Assembly: GCF_004014715.1 (NCBI RefSeq)
Contig: NZ_CP034834.1
Location: 1,116,001-1,180,000 of the forward strand
Origin: Pseudoalteromonas sp. R3
GTDB lineage: Bacteria > Pseudomonadota > Gammaproteobacteria > Enterobacterales > Alteromonadaceae
DNA: 64,000 nt
Reading direction: 5' to 3'
Notes under the pieces: generated by a model
Seen by the model: only the letters and a program-made list of their open reading frames with translations
Database searches by the model: none
What the model was told of the DNA's origin: nothing
Program-made: the position numbers and the translations under genes
Shown here: positions 29,129 through 38,267 of the stretch, in pieces
Numbering within the stretch: position 1 is the first letter of the stretch
Layout: each line of letters begins with the position of its first letter

Positions 29129-29764
29129 TTACCCACTTTGTTGCACCAGACCCAGCTCGACTGCTTTGAGCGTGGCTTGTGTTCGATCCCTGACGTGCAA
29201 CTTACTAAGTAAATTGGATACATGATTTCGGATCGTGCCCTCTGCTTTGAAGAGTTGGGCCGCGATCTCTTTGTTAGAGTGACCTTGTGCAATGAGCACC
29301 AGTATTTGCTTTTCCCGCTCTGTCAGGTCGTCAAGAATGGTTGCTGCACGAGAGAACACATTGCTCAGAGCGTTTTGGATCACGAGTTTACCTGAGTTTA
29401 CACAATGGATAGCTGAGTGCAGCTCTTCCAGCTCTGCGTCCTTTAACATGCAGCCATTTGCCCCAAGTGCAAGGGCTTGCTGAAGTTTGGTTGTGTCATC
29501 AAAGGTGGTCAGAATAAGTACCTTAGGGGCATTTTGTGTTTGCTTCAGCTGCTCAAGCACGCCCAGTCCATCCAGTTCTGGCATACGCATGTCCAGTAGT
29601 ACTACATCGACTTCAATCTGGCCGGCTTGATAATCGTTTATAAACTCCAGGCCATGGGCAGAGCTACCACAACACTGGATATCTTCACAAAGCTCCAGCA
29701 GTGCTTGCATCCCCTGCCTTACTAATGCCTGATCATCAACGATATGGACTTTTACTTTAATCAT
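29129..29764 (-). CDS. NarL/LuxR-family response regulator
   Basis: A 211-residue two-component regulator. The receiver domain has the phosphorylation site Asp58 in VVLLDMRMPELDG, and ILTTFDD and KDAELEEL supply the other switch residues. The C-terminal DNA-binding helix-turn-helix is LTEREKQILVLIAQGHSNKE followed by GTIRNHVSNLLSKL. The start at 29764 opens on MIKVKVHIVDDQ and overlaps by eight bases the 3' end of its kinase gene. A palindrome upstream of the kinase gene (30951-30982) is the likely binding site. Confidence 0.92.
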   Translation of the reverse strand: MIKVKVHIVDDQALVRQGMQALLELCEDIQCCGSSAHGLEFINDYQAGQIEVDVVLLDMRMPELDGLGVLEQLKQTQNAPKVLILTTFDDTTKLQQALALGANGCMLKDAELEELHSAIHCVNSGKLVIQNALSNVFSRAATILDDLTEREKQILVLIAQGHSNKEIAAQLFKAEGTIRNHVSNLLSKLHVRDRTQATLKAVELGLVQQSG

Positions 29765-30881
29765 GGTGCCGGATTTCCTTAAAATGAACTTGTACTTCAA
29801 AACCTTTACAAGTGCTCTGCCAATCAAACTCGCCGCCTAACGCCGTCACACGTTCTTGCAGACCAAGCAAGCCATTACCAGGTTGGCAAGCTTGAACTGC
29901 ATTGCCGTTGTCAGTAATTCTCATACTCCACTGTTTACTGTCAGAGTCACTAAATTCAATGCTCATGTGTGTTGCATTACTGTGTTTGAGTGTATTGGTG
30001 ATGCTCTCCTGACAAACTCGTAAAATGCAGTGGGCATGGCTTAAGCTCTGCAAAAGCGGGTGCGAGCGAAATTGCAAAGAGACGTTAACTCTGGGTACAT
30101 GGCCAATCAACTCAGTGAGAACAGCCTCCAGATCAAGTGGTTGTTCAGTGCGTTTATCACTTACCAGGGTCCGGATTTTCTCTAACGTTTCTCGTGCCAG
30201 AGTATAGCTCTGCTGCAATTGAGATTTCTGCGGTTCTTCTGCTGTTCGTCTGGCAACGTCGAGGTTGACTATCAGGCTGGTTAACTGATGCCCAACATCA
30301 TCGTGCAGTTCTCTGGCTAAATGTAGCCGCTCTTGTCGAGAAACAGATTGACTGAGCAAAGACTGAGTGGCCAATAGCTGGCTGTTGGCGAGCTGAGCTT
30401 GCTCTTTGGCTGCGCGCTCTTGTCGCATTCGGTGGCTAACTACAAAGGAAAAGAGGTGAAATGATGCAAATAGCCCCGCTTCTGTCCAAGGCCAGGGCTG
30501 ATCCCAAAATAGAGTTTGAGTGAGCAAATACGCTGAGCTTGCCAGCAGGATATAGCAATATGATAGCGCGGGTACGAGATAAAAGGTCAGGATGGCAATA
30601 AGCATCACGCTGTATATCAGGTAAACAGAGCTGGGCAATAAGAAACCAGCACTGTGAATTAAAAGCGCCATTACAGCGAGCAGCCAATACCTGATTTTGT
30701 AACCATAACTGTATTGTGATTCATTGGTAACCAATAGAATTAATGGCAACAGTAACAAGTGTGGTAGCCAGGTCCAGGCTGGCATAGCAGATAAGGCGAG
30801 TAGGCTTGGAATAGCCACAGCGCACCAGGTGACGAGTGCCGTCACTAGCATAGACGGTTGATATTTAAAGTAAGACTGCAC
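29757..30881 (-). CDS. NarL-type (HisKA_3) sensor histidine kinase
   Basis: A 374-residue kinase. Five or six membrane segments fill residues 10-150, with hardly any periplasmic loop, so the signal is probably sensed in or at the membrane. A coiled coil leads to the HisKA_3 box ERLHLARELHDDVGHQL with the phospho-acceptor His193. The ATPase domain has ITDNGN and GNGLLGLQERV. The architecture resembles DesK-like sensors, but no target desaturase gene is present. Translationally coupled to its regulator. Confidence 0.9.
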   Translation of the reverse strand: MQSYFKYQPSMLVTALVTWCAVAIPSLLALSAMPAWTWLPHLLLLPLILLVTNESQYSYGYKIRYWLLAVMALLIHSAGFLLPSSVYLIYSVMLIAILTFYLVPALSYCYILLASSAYLLTQTLFWDQPWPWTEAGLFASFHLFSFVVSHRMRQERAAKEQAQLANSQLLATQSLLSQSVSRQERLHLARELHDDVGHQLTSLIVNLDVARRTAEEPQKSQLQQSYTLARETLEKIRTLVSDKRTEQPLDLEAVLTELIGHVPRVNVSLQFRSHPLLQSLSHAHCILRVCQESITNTLKHSNATHMSIEFSDSDSKQWSMRITDNGNAVQACQPGNGLLGLQERVTALGGEFDWQSTCKGFEVQVHFKEIRHHD

Positions 30882-30950
30882 GATAAGTTCATATTTTGTA
30901 TTGAGACTCTGTACTTATATCAGATCCTGACATGAAAAAAAGCATGACGA

Positions 30951-30982
30951 ATGTCACTGATGTTTCATGACATTAGTGACAT
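30951..30982. promoter_or_regulatory. Palindromic operator for the LuxR-type regulator
   Basis: ATGTCACTGATG (30951-30962), eight bases, then CATTAGTGACAT (30971-30982): a 12-base inverted repeat with one mismatch. It lies between the kinase-regulator unit and the divergent gene at 31040 and can control both. Confidence 0.72.
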
Positions 30983-31039
30983 GAATAAAACGGCGCATTT
31001 TCATAGTCTGAATGCACATCAATTTGAGGGCTATAAATC

Positions 31040-31759
31040 ATGCAATATCTTCATCAGTTTTCTCTCGTTCTCCACATCATTGTGGGCAGCTGTGCGTTAA
31101 TTTTATTCTGGGTCCCTGTGCTGGCTAAAAAGGGCTCAAAGATCCACAATCAGGCTGGTAGAGCTTATACCTACAGTATGCAAATGGTCGCATTATCGGG
31201 CATTTTGTGTTGCTTTTTGGTTTTACTCGACCCGATTGTGATATACCAGGCTAGCTATTCACAGGCCCTGAATAAGGCACTGTTTATTGATACAGCTCGT
31301 GAGCGAGCCAGTTTCCTGCTCATGCTTTCTTTCCTTGTTCTAACTTCGGTCATGCATGGGGTCCGTGCGCTTCGGGATAAAGCATCTCGTCAATCGTTGA
31401 TGCGGGCGGATATGGTAGTCAATTATATCGCGTTATGCTGCAGTGCACTCTATGTTGGATATCTGGGGAGCCGAGGCGGTCATATCTTGTACATGGTATT
31501 TAGTGTTCTCAGTCTTGTCATTGTTATCAGGATGATGCGTTACTCATTTGCTAACACAGTCAAGCCCGGACAGTGGGTGGTTGAACATCTCAGTGCGATG
31601 ATAGGCTCGGGCATTGCTGCATACACCGCTTTTAGTGCGGTTGGTGGACGCTACCTGCTCGCTGAGCTACTCGGTGAACAGGCGATATTAATGGCCTGGC
31701 TGGCTCCTACAATTATTGGAACTATTGGGTTAATAATAACTAAGCGCAGATATCGTTAG
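31040..31759 (+). CDS. DUF2306-like membrane protein, likely target of the adjacent two-component pair
   Basis: A 239-residue inner-membrane protein with about seven hydrophobic segments. The N terminus (LHIIVGSCALILFWVPVLA followed by KKGSKIHNQAGRAYTY) resembles DUF2306-type proteins, with conserved His and a short basic loop. It is divergent from the HisKA_3/LuxR pair and shares the palindromic operator with it, which suggests that it is the main controlled gene. Family assignment is tentative and the function unknown. Confidence 0.65.
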   Translation: MQYLHQFSLVLHIIVGSCALILFWVPVLAKKGSKIHNQAGRAYTYSMQMVALSGILCCFLVLLDPIVIYQASYSQALNKALFIDTARERASFLLMLSFLVLTSVMHGVRALRDKASRQSLMRADMVVNYIALCCSALYVGYLGSRGGHILYMVFSVLSLVIVIRMMRYSFANTVKPGQWVVEHLSAMIGSGIAAYTAFSAVGGRYLLAELLGEQAILMAWLAPTIIGTIGLIITKRRYR

Positions 31760-32070
31760 GCCATCTACCTTTGACAAAGCTGGTGAGAGCGCAAAACTTT
31801 GTATAAATAAAGGACCTCTGGCGAGGTTAATAAAGACAGCTGCGAGATACATGTCAACTGTGCAGGATAGTGCAATTTACAGTAACGTGGCTGTCATTAA
31901 ATAAGGTACGGCACCTTAGTCGGTTTCTCTATTATTATCAAGTTTGCAATTGATTTAGGTACATTTATCAATCCTGATACAAAGCGCCTACAAATGGTTA
32001 CTTACAGTCTATGCTTGTAGTTGTATGGTTGAATTATGACCGCAATGACAACAATCCGACGGGGCTTACC
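31760..32070. other. Intergenic region before the metalloprotease
   Basis: I see no gene, repeat or clear terminator here; a promoter for the protease gene is presumably in the AT-rich part after 31900. Confidence 0.5.
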
Positions 32071-34691
32071 ATGAATAAACTCTCACTGATGTGCCTGTTT
32101 TTGATTTTAACCTGCCAAAGTGCAATCGCGGTCCATTCTATAGGGCAGACTCACTGGACCTTGCTTGAGCAAAACCCGCAAATCAATCTAAAAAGCACAG
32201 AGCAAATTCTGACACTAGATGAGTCCAGCGTTCAGGCATTGCTAGCAACCTCCGACTTTGTTGATATGGCACTTCCTTTGCCTTCTGGCCAATTCGTCAC
32301 TTATCGACTTAAGCCTAGTCAGGTTATGGCTCCGGAACTTGCCCGCAAGTATCCGCAGATAATGACGTTTCACGGGTCTCAGATAGATAGGCCTGACAAC
32401 CTTGGCTCTTTTGACCTATCACAAAAAGGGTTCTTTGGGATGTTTGAGCACGATGGAAAAACAGTGTACATAGACCCAGTAAAAGGAACGAAGCAGTACC
32501 GTAGTTACTATTTTACGCATGCTATGAAGCAGGCCAACTCGGTTAAGATTAAGCGTCATCCACCGATACGCTTTGCTGAGTTATCAGAAGCTTTAGAAAA
32601 AAGACCTGGTGATTTAATGCAAACCAGCCAGATTAGTGAGCGGATTGTTTATAGGCTGGCAGTTACGGCGACGGGTGAATATACCGCCTATCATGGGGGG
32701 ACTCGCGCGCTTGCACTGGCGGCGCTCGTCACTATGGTCAATCGGGTCAACCAGGTATATGCGCGAGATTTGGGAATTACATTCCAACTAGTGGCCAACA
32801 ATGATCAACTGATATTTATTGATGCGGCGACTGATCCCTTTACGAACTCAGATCAGGATATTGATGGTGACACTATCACAGATGCCATAGAGGCGGTTAT
32901 CAGCGCTTCTGATTATGATATCGGGCATTTAGTGGTGACTGAAGGCGGAGGGGTTGCAGGTTTAGGGGTGGTGTGCACCTCTCAAAAAGCAGCGGGCCTG
33001 ACTGGTAGTCCCGTACCTGAATCAGATGCATTTTATATCGATTATGTAGCCCACGAAATTGGCCATCAACTTGGCGCTGAGCACACTTTCAACGGCTTAG
33101 TGGGTGCCTGTCAGGGAAATCGCTCCGGATTATCTGCGTTTGAGCCGGCCAGTGGATCCACCATTATGGGATACACAGGTATATGTGGTACCCAGGATTT
33201 ACAAAAAAACTCAGATCCCTTTTTTCATTTGCACTCTATCGACCAGATGGTTGAAGTCACCCGTCAGGGCGTCGGAAATACCTGTGGTAGCCGAACAGGT
33301 TTGACAAACCAAAGTCCCGTGGTTGATGCCGGTAGTGACTATTTCATTCCGGCACGAACACCGTTTACTCTGACTGGCAGCGCAACAGATCCAGATTCAG
33401 ACACGCTTACTTTCAGTTGGCAGCAATTCGATTTGGGAACGGCTACTAGTAGTCCTGATCAGGACGCCATTGACAGGGGGACTGGCCCTTTATTTCGGGT
33501 GTTTGACCCAACTTCTGAACCCGTAAGAACCTTTCCGAGGTTAATAGATATTCTGACCAACAGTACTGTACTTGGTGAGACTTATGCGACGACAAACAGA
33601 ACGCTTAGTTTTCGTCTTGCTGTCAGAGATGGTCAGGGACATGTTGCAAGCGATGCGATGCAGGTAACCGTTGTGAACTCAACCAACGGATTCAGGGTGA
33701 CACAGCCTGACAGCAGCAGTCAGTGGGACTCTGCAACGCATTCAGTTATCTGGGATACAGCAAATACCCAAAACGCACCAGTGTCTTGCAGCAGAGTCAG
33801 TATTAGCCTCTCAACAGATGGTGGAGCGAGTTTTCCGACCTCTTTGGCAAACGGAGTGGATAACGATGGACAACAGGATGTGCTGATCACGTCAGCCATA
33901 AGCACCAATCAAGCCAGAGTAAAAGTACATTGCCCAGACAACATATTTTTTGCGATCAATTCAGGAAACTTTACTATCAATTTTGATGGACCGGCGGAGC
34001 CCATCATTCCTGTCTATCAGTCTCAGGATCCGCTTTCAGTCAATGAAGATGAGCGGTTAATGGTAAAAAAAGAGGACTTAACCTTTGCCTTTGACTTAGC
34101 TATCGACTCTATTACATTGATGGCAGGTGACAATTATACCCTTGACGGTACCACGGTGATCCCGGATGAGCACTTTAATGGATCATTGGTTGTGCCTGCC
34201 ACCGCGACCAAAGACAATCAAATCAGTGAGCAGTTCAACATAACAATCACAGTGGTTGCGGTGAATGATGAGCCGACAGTGCTAAACGACAGAGTCGAAG
34301 TTGCGTTTCAGGCCAGTCAGGTTGTGTTGCCTGTGCTCAGTAATGACAGTGATGTTGATGGCGATATATTGAGCATATCAAGTGTGGATTATCAGGGAGA
34401 TGGAACAGTAACGATTGCGTCTGCCAGTTTAGTATATACCGCAGGCAGCACATTTTCAGGCACAGAGACCTTTAGCTACACGGTAAGTGACGGCAATGGT
34501 GGTAGTGCAAGCGGCGAGGTTGAAGTGACAGTAGCAGCCCCTGTAGAGCCAGACCCTGAGCCTAACCCGCTCCCCGAGCCACCGGTACAATCGCTCAATG
34601 ATGGGGGTCAGGAGGCACATTATTTGCTGTGCTGTGGGTTTTGATAATATGCTGCGGTATCAGATTGGGAGTAAAAAAGTATGGCAGGTAA
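32071..34691 (+). CDS. Secreted reprolysin-like zinc metalloprotease with GlyGly-CTERM anchor; frame break at 34603-34607
   Basis: An exported protease of about 870 residues. The start at 32071 (MNKLSLMCLFLILTC) opens a signal peptide. Near residue 328 is the zinc site HEIGHQLGAEHTF (HExxHxxGxxH), typical of metzincins. The C-terminal half has PKD/cadherin-like beta domains, including SNDSDVDGD and TFSYTVSDGNGGS. As read, the frame ends at 34644 with an odd tail. Adding one G to the run 34603-34607 gives instead NDGGSGGTLFAVLWVLIICC and a basic end with a stop at 34691. That is a GlyGly-CTERM signal, the tag cut by rhombosortase. The corrected end overlaps the next gene by 11 bases. Confidence 0.87.
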
Positions 34692-35034
34692 ACTTGCTAT
34701 GGCGATGGCCTTGTTCGCTATAGGTATAACTACGGGGTGTCAGGGCATGAGCAAGCAAGCCTCAAATGCAGACAGCAAATTAGATCAGGCAGTGTCTCAG
34801 GCTTTGGCCATGGAAGATTTCCGACTTTATTACACGACGGGAAGAAGGCCCGTTGTACCTGGTTTTGAGCAGTTGGCATTTAAAGAGCTGGAGGCTCAGT
34901 GTGGTGTTAAAGCTATGCCCGGGACAGGAGATACGCTGCGTAGTGAAGCTGATAAAAAAGCGCGCTCAGAGGCTTATCGATACGCCAGGGAGTTTAATAT
35001 CAAAATGTACGAAGCGTGTTTGAACAGGCGATAA
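34681..35034 (+). CDS. Small lipoprotein in the protease/two-component cluster
   Basis: A 117-residue lipoprotein: signal peptide and lipobox TTGC near residue 20, then a helical domain ending in KMYEACLNRR, with a second and third cysteine (EAQCGVK and YEACLN) that may pair. It overlaps the corrected end of the protease gene and its stop directly abuts the response-regulator start, so these four genes form one unit. It may monitor the envelope for the kinase; this is inference only. Confidence 0.75.
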   Translation: MAGKLAMAMALFAIGITTGCQGMSKQASNADSKLDQAVSQALAMEDFRLYYTTGRRPVVPGFEQLAFKELEAQCGVKAMPGTGDTLRSEADKKARSEAYRYAREFNIKMYEACLNRR

Positions 35035-35733
35035 ATGACAACAGAACAAAAAATATTACTGATAGATGATGATACAGAACTGACCCAATTGATGTCGCTA
35101 TTTCTTGAAAAAAATGGCTACTGTGTTTCATGTTATGCCCAGGGGAGCGGCGCAGTGGAGCGTGTAAGAGAATTTGCCCCTGATTTACTGGTACTTGACC
35201 TTATGTTGCCTGGCCAAGATGGGTTGAGTATTTGTCGTCAGATCAGGGGAAGTTTCAGTGGGCCAATTATCATGTTGACAGCTCTGGTAGACGACATAGA
35301 CGAAGTCACCGGCCTGGAAGTCGGCGCCGATGACTACTTGTGTAAGCCAGTTAAACCCCGGGTACTGCTTGCACATATTCGGGCCCAGCTCAGGCGTCAT
35401 GATATGCTCTTGGCGCAAAGCAGTCAGCATGTCAGAACCATCCATGAAGGTGAGATATGCGTGGATCTGACCAAACGTAAGGCAACCTGTGGTGATAAAG
35501 AAATTCTTCTGTCCAGTGCTGAATTTGAACTTCTGTGGTTACTTGCCAGCTCACCCGGGCGAATTCTATCGCGGGATGAGCTGTATCGAACGCTCTTTAA
35601 ATTGGAATTTGACGGCATGGATCGTTCGATTGATTTACGTATTTCCAGGTTGCGTAAAAAGCTTGGCGACGATCCTAAGGAACCTAAAATAATTAAAACT
35701 GTAAGAAACAAGGGATATTTGATTGCAAGTTAA
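35035..35733 (+). CDS. OmpR-family response regulator (RstA-like)
   Basis: A 232-residue transcription regulator. The receiver domain has IDDD at residues 10-13, phospho-acceptor Asp55 in LLVLDLMLPGQDG, then MLTALVDD and the lysine in YLCKPVKP. The C-terminal winged helix includes EFELLWLLASSPGRILSRDE and DRSIDLRISRLRKKLGDDP. It begins directly after the lipoprotein stop, and its 3' end overlaps the kinase gene by 11 bases. Overall layout resembles the RstA/RstB class. Target genes are unknown. Confidence 0.92.
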   Translation: MTTEQKILLIDDDTELTQLMSLFLEKNGYCVSCYAQGSGAVERVREFAPDLLVLDLMLPGQDGLSICRQIRGSFSGPIIMLTALVDDIDEVTGLEVGADDYLCKPVKPRVLLAHIRAQLRRHDMLLAQSSQHVRTIHEGEICVDLTKRKATCGDKEILLSSAEFELLWLLASSPGRILSRDELYRTLFKLEFDGMDRSIDLRISRLRKKLGDDPKEPKIIKTVRNKGYLIAS

Positions 35734-37042
35734 CACTTTACGGGTGTTCGCCTTTATTGCTGTGGCAATTGTGCTTAATAGTGTGGTGGCTTTTACGGTA
35801 CGCAACACCTTACTTATCGACATAGAAACTCGGTATATCGAACAACAGAATCAATTTTTGGATAATGTGAAAGCGCAGATATCTGAAGTGCTTAGAGACC
35901 CTGAGCGTTTGTCTTTATCGGGTATCCAAGTGCAGCTGGAAGCGCAATATGACACGCAAGCGCTGCTGATACCGCGTGATGCTGAGTACTTCTCACAGGA
36001 ATTACTAGCCGAGTTAGCCTTATCTCAAAATCAGCATGGACTGGTGGATTACGTAAACGCAACCGTCTATTTTGTGTTAAACGATAAAGACGTGCTCGAG
36101 GTTGGGCCACTGGTCGAACAGAATATGTATTATTTTCTGGTCGACTGGTTTGACTGGTTGGTATCAGCTTGCCTTAACCTGTTACTACTCTTGATATTTT
36201 GGTATGTGATAAATAAAGAGCGTCAGGCTTTAGTGGCACGATTGAACACGATGCCTGTACCTTTGAGTCAACCACAGGATCTGAACACCAGCCTGCAACA
36301 GCTTTCGCAGCTTGTTGATGCTCAGCTCAGTGAAGGAGAGGCCAGGATCACTTTGCAGCGAGATCTGCTTCATGGCGTGGCACATGAATTCCGCAGTCCA
36401 ATGGCGCGGATGCAGTTTGCACTGGATATGCTGGAGGAAGCCGGTGAAGATGAACGAGGTGAGCTTCATACCAGCCTGAGTCAGTCACTCAAGGATTTGG
36501 AAAGTCTGGTCAGTGAGTTGTTGTATTATGCCAGAGTCAAAGACAACTCAGTCAAACCAAATCTGACCGCGCTGAATATGGATATTGTATTGCAGGAAAC
36601 GCTGGACAAAGTCGTGCCTTTTTACCCCCATATCGGTTTTGAACTGGATAGCGTCGATATACACTGGCGTGGGGATGAGGCACAGGTGAAACGTCTGTTC
36701 ACCAACCTGATGCGCAATGCGGGTCGATTTGCTCGATCTCGAGTGCGTATAGAGTCTGACATTCAAGGGGGCGAAGTCGTTGTTCGCATAGCTGACGATG
36801 GCATAGGCATTCCACCTGGAAAACAGGCGCGCATTTTTGAGCCATTTACCCGGCTGGATCCTAGTCGCTCCAGAGATTCAGGTGGATGTGGGCTGGGTTT
36901 AGCAATCGTTCAGTCCATCGCTATCAAGCATCATGGCACTGTTCGGGTCAGTGACGAAAACGCTGAACTGGGCGGTGCGTGTTTCGAGGTCAGGCTCCCC
37001 CTGATAAACGAATCGGCCAGTCAAATCACTCCAGATCATTGA
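35723..37042 (+). CDS. Sensor histidine kinase (RstB-like)
   Basis: A 439-residue inner-membrane kinase. Two membrane segments (about residues 7-25 and 145-163) frame a 115-residue periplasmic sensor domain. The phospho-acceptor is His221 in LLHGVAHEFRSPMARMQ; the ATPase domain shows NLMRNAGRF, ADDGIGIPPG and GGCGLGLAIV. The apparent start is TTG inside the regulator gene; GTG at 35744 is an alternative. It ends convergently with the minus-strand gene at 37026-37451, with a 17-base overlap. Confidence 0.9.
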   Translation: MQVNTLRVFAFIAVAIVLNSVVAFTVRNTLLIDIETRYIEQQNQFLDNVKAQISEVLRDPERLSLSGIQVQLEAQYDTQALLIPRDAEYFSQELLAELALSQNQHGLVDYVNATVYFVLNDKDVLEVGPLVEQNMYYFLVDWFDWLVSACLNLLLLLIFWYVINKERQALVARLNTMPVPLSQPQDLNTSLQQLSQLVDAQLSEGEARITLQRDLLHGVAHEFRSPMARMQFALDMLEEAGEDERGELHTSLSQSLKDLESLVSELLYYARVKDNSVKPNLTALNMDIVLQETLDKVVPFYPHIGFELDSVDIHWRGDEAQVKRLFTNLMRNAGRFARSRVRIESDIQGGEVVVRIADDGIGIPPGKQARIFEPFTRLDPSRSRDSGGCGLGLAIVQSIAIKHHGTVRVSDENAELGGACFEVRLPLINESASQITPDH

Positions 37043-37451
37043 GTAATAGTTTGATTTCACTACGAACGCTATCTATATCGTTGACAACAAGATCAACAGC
37101 TTGTGTGCTGGCGTAAATATTTTGCCAGTTTTCGTTCCAGGTCGTTTTCAGTGTTCTGGCACTTTGTTGTAGATCGCCATTTGTAAGGTAACTGAAGTCA
37201 TTGATTAACCCGACACTGATCCACCCTTTTCGCGGGCTACCCTCTGTTCTATTTTGATCGTAATGGGCGATATAAATCAGTTGCTCTAACTGCGCGAGCT
37301 CCTTTAGCATCTCGAAGCAAGCGGTACGTATATTGTTATTTTGCTCCGAGACTTCCAGACGCCAGGCATTATAGGCAAAACCGACAAAGGCAAATAACAT
37401 ACTGGCGATAAGACTGAGCTGATAAAGGCGGATTTTTTCACTAAGTTTCAT
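37026..37451 (-). CDS. Hypothetical membrane-anchored protein, fourth gene of the bufferin-like locus
   Basis: A 141-residue protein with one N-terminal membrane segment (residues 10-28) and a helical, probably periplasmic domain (FEMLKELAQLEQLIYIAHYD and later VNDIDSVRSEIKLLLNDLE) reminiscent of sensor or chemoreceptor helical domains. AGGA precedes the ATG. It starts 30 bases after the DUF2063 gene on the same strand and is therefore probably part of that operon. It is not the DoxX-type protein often found there. Its end overlaps the kinase gene of the opposite strand. Confidence 0.65.
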   Translation of the reverse strand: MKLSEKIRLYQLSLIASMLFAFVGFAYNAWRLEVSEQNNNIRTACFEMLKELAQLEQLIYIAHYDQNRTEGSPRKGWISVGLINDFSYLTNGDLQQSARTLKTTWNENWQNIYASTQAVDLVVNDIDSVRSEIKLLLNDLE

Positions 37452-37481
37452 AGAGTTCCTGGTCCATTTAGACGTGGCGTT

Positions 37482-38267
37482 TTATGGCAGCTGATAGTCA
37501 CCCAGCCAGTTTGCTGCGAGAGCTTTTTGTAATAACTGCATGACTGCGAGCGTGCCAGCCTCAGCATCGTGATGAATATTAGCTGCGGCCTCGCAAACGA
37601 AGCTAAAGGGCAAGCCTCGGCCCATCGATTGCAGGCATTGATACTCATGTAGTGATAAAGGATGAAAGGTAGTGCGCAGATCGGTCTCGCGAATAACCAG
37701 CCAATAGCGTTCAGACTCAAGCTCTGGCGAAGGGGGCGAATTCCCGTGCTTAAGTGCCTGCCAGCTTTCAACCGCGGCAAACTGACAACACAGCAGTCGT
37801 GCGCTTGGGTGCAAAGAAAAAACAATATTCGGCCATAAATCAGCGGGGATTTGTTGAATATCAGACAGGGTCAGGCGCTTAGTGTCAGGCGCATCGAACG
37901 CCTGTAGCAGCTGACGCTCAAACAACGCGATTTCACTCAGGATCCCATATTCAGAAAAAGGAAGCTGACTGGCAAGAAAGTGGGGGAGTTTGTCGCCAAA
38001 ATGCCTTAACGAAGGGTCATTTGAGGGATGCTGAGCCAAATATCCCGTCACCATTTCATCAAACAAATCGTCACCCAGATAGCGCCCCAGCATCTCATGA
38101 TCTTGCTCTAATACTTTGGTGAGGCGGATGCGGTAAGCATTTTGGTAAATGAGGGCTCGGTGCTTGGCATCCAAACCAGGTTGTGGCGCAATATGGTTAA
38201 TCAAATCCTGATCAGTGCCGTTAAGCAAGGCCATAAACGCTTGTTGAATGCTGGCCAGTTCAGTCAT
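37482..38267 (-). CDS. DUF2063 partner protein of the MNIO enzyme (BufC/HvfC-like)
   Basis: A 261-residue protein of the DUF2063 family (PF09836), originally described as a putative DNA-binding domain and now known to bind the precursor for the DUF692 enzyme in bufferin and Hvf-type RiPP pathways. The N-terminal part includes the family's ALIYQNAYRIRLTKVLEQDH and the following YLAQHPSNDPSLRHFG. It overlaps the MNIO gene by eight bases, so the two are translationally coupled. Its C-terminal half is a winged-helix-like RiPP recognition region in related proteins, by knowledge of the family. Confidence 0.85.
   Translation of the reverse strand: MTELASIQQAFMALLNGTDQDLINHIAPQPGLDAKHRALIYQNAYRIRLTKVLEQDHEMLGRYLGDDLFDEMVTGYLAQHPSNDPSLRHFGDKLPHFLASQLPFSEYGILSEIALFERQLLQAFDAPDTKRLTLSDIQQIPADLWPNIVFSLHPSARLLCCQFAAVESWQALKHGNSPPSPELESERYWLVIRETDLRTTFHPLSLHEYQCLQSMGRGLPFSFVCEAAANIHHDAEAGTLAVMQLLQKALAANWLGDYQLP

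Noticed and set aside
32011..32070. A 20-residue N-terminal extension of the metalloprotease
   Set aside because: The extension is polar and would hide the signal peptide that starts at 32071.
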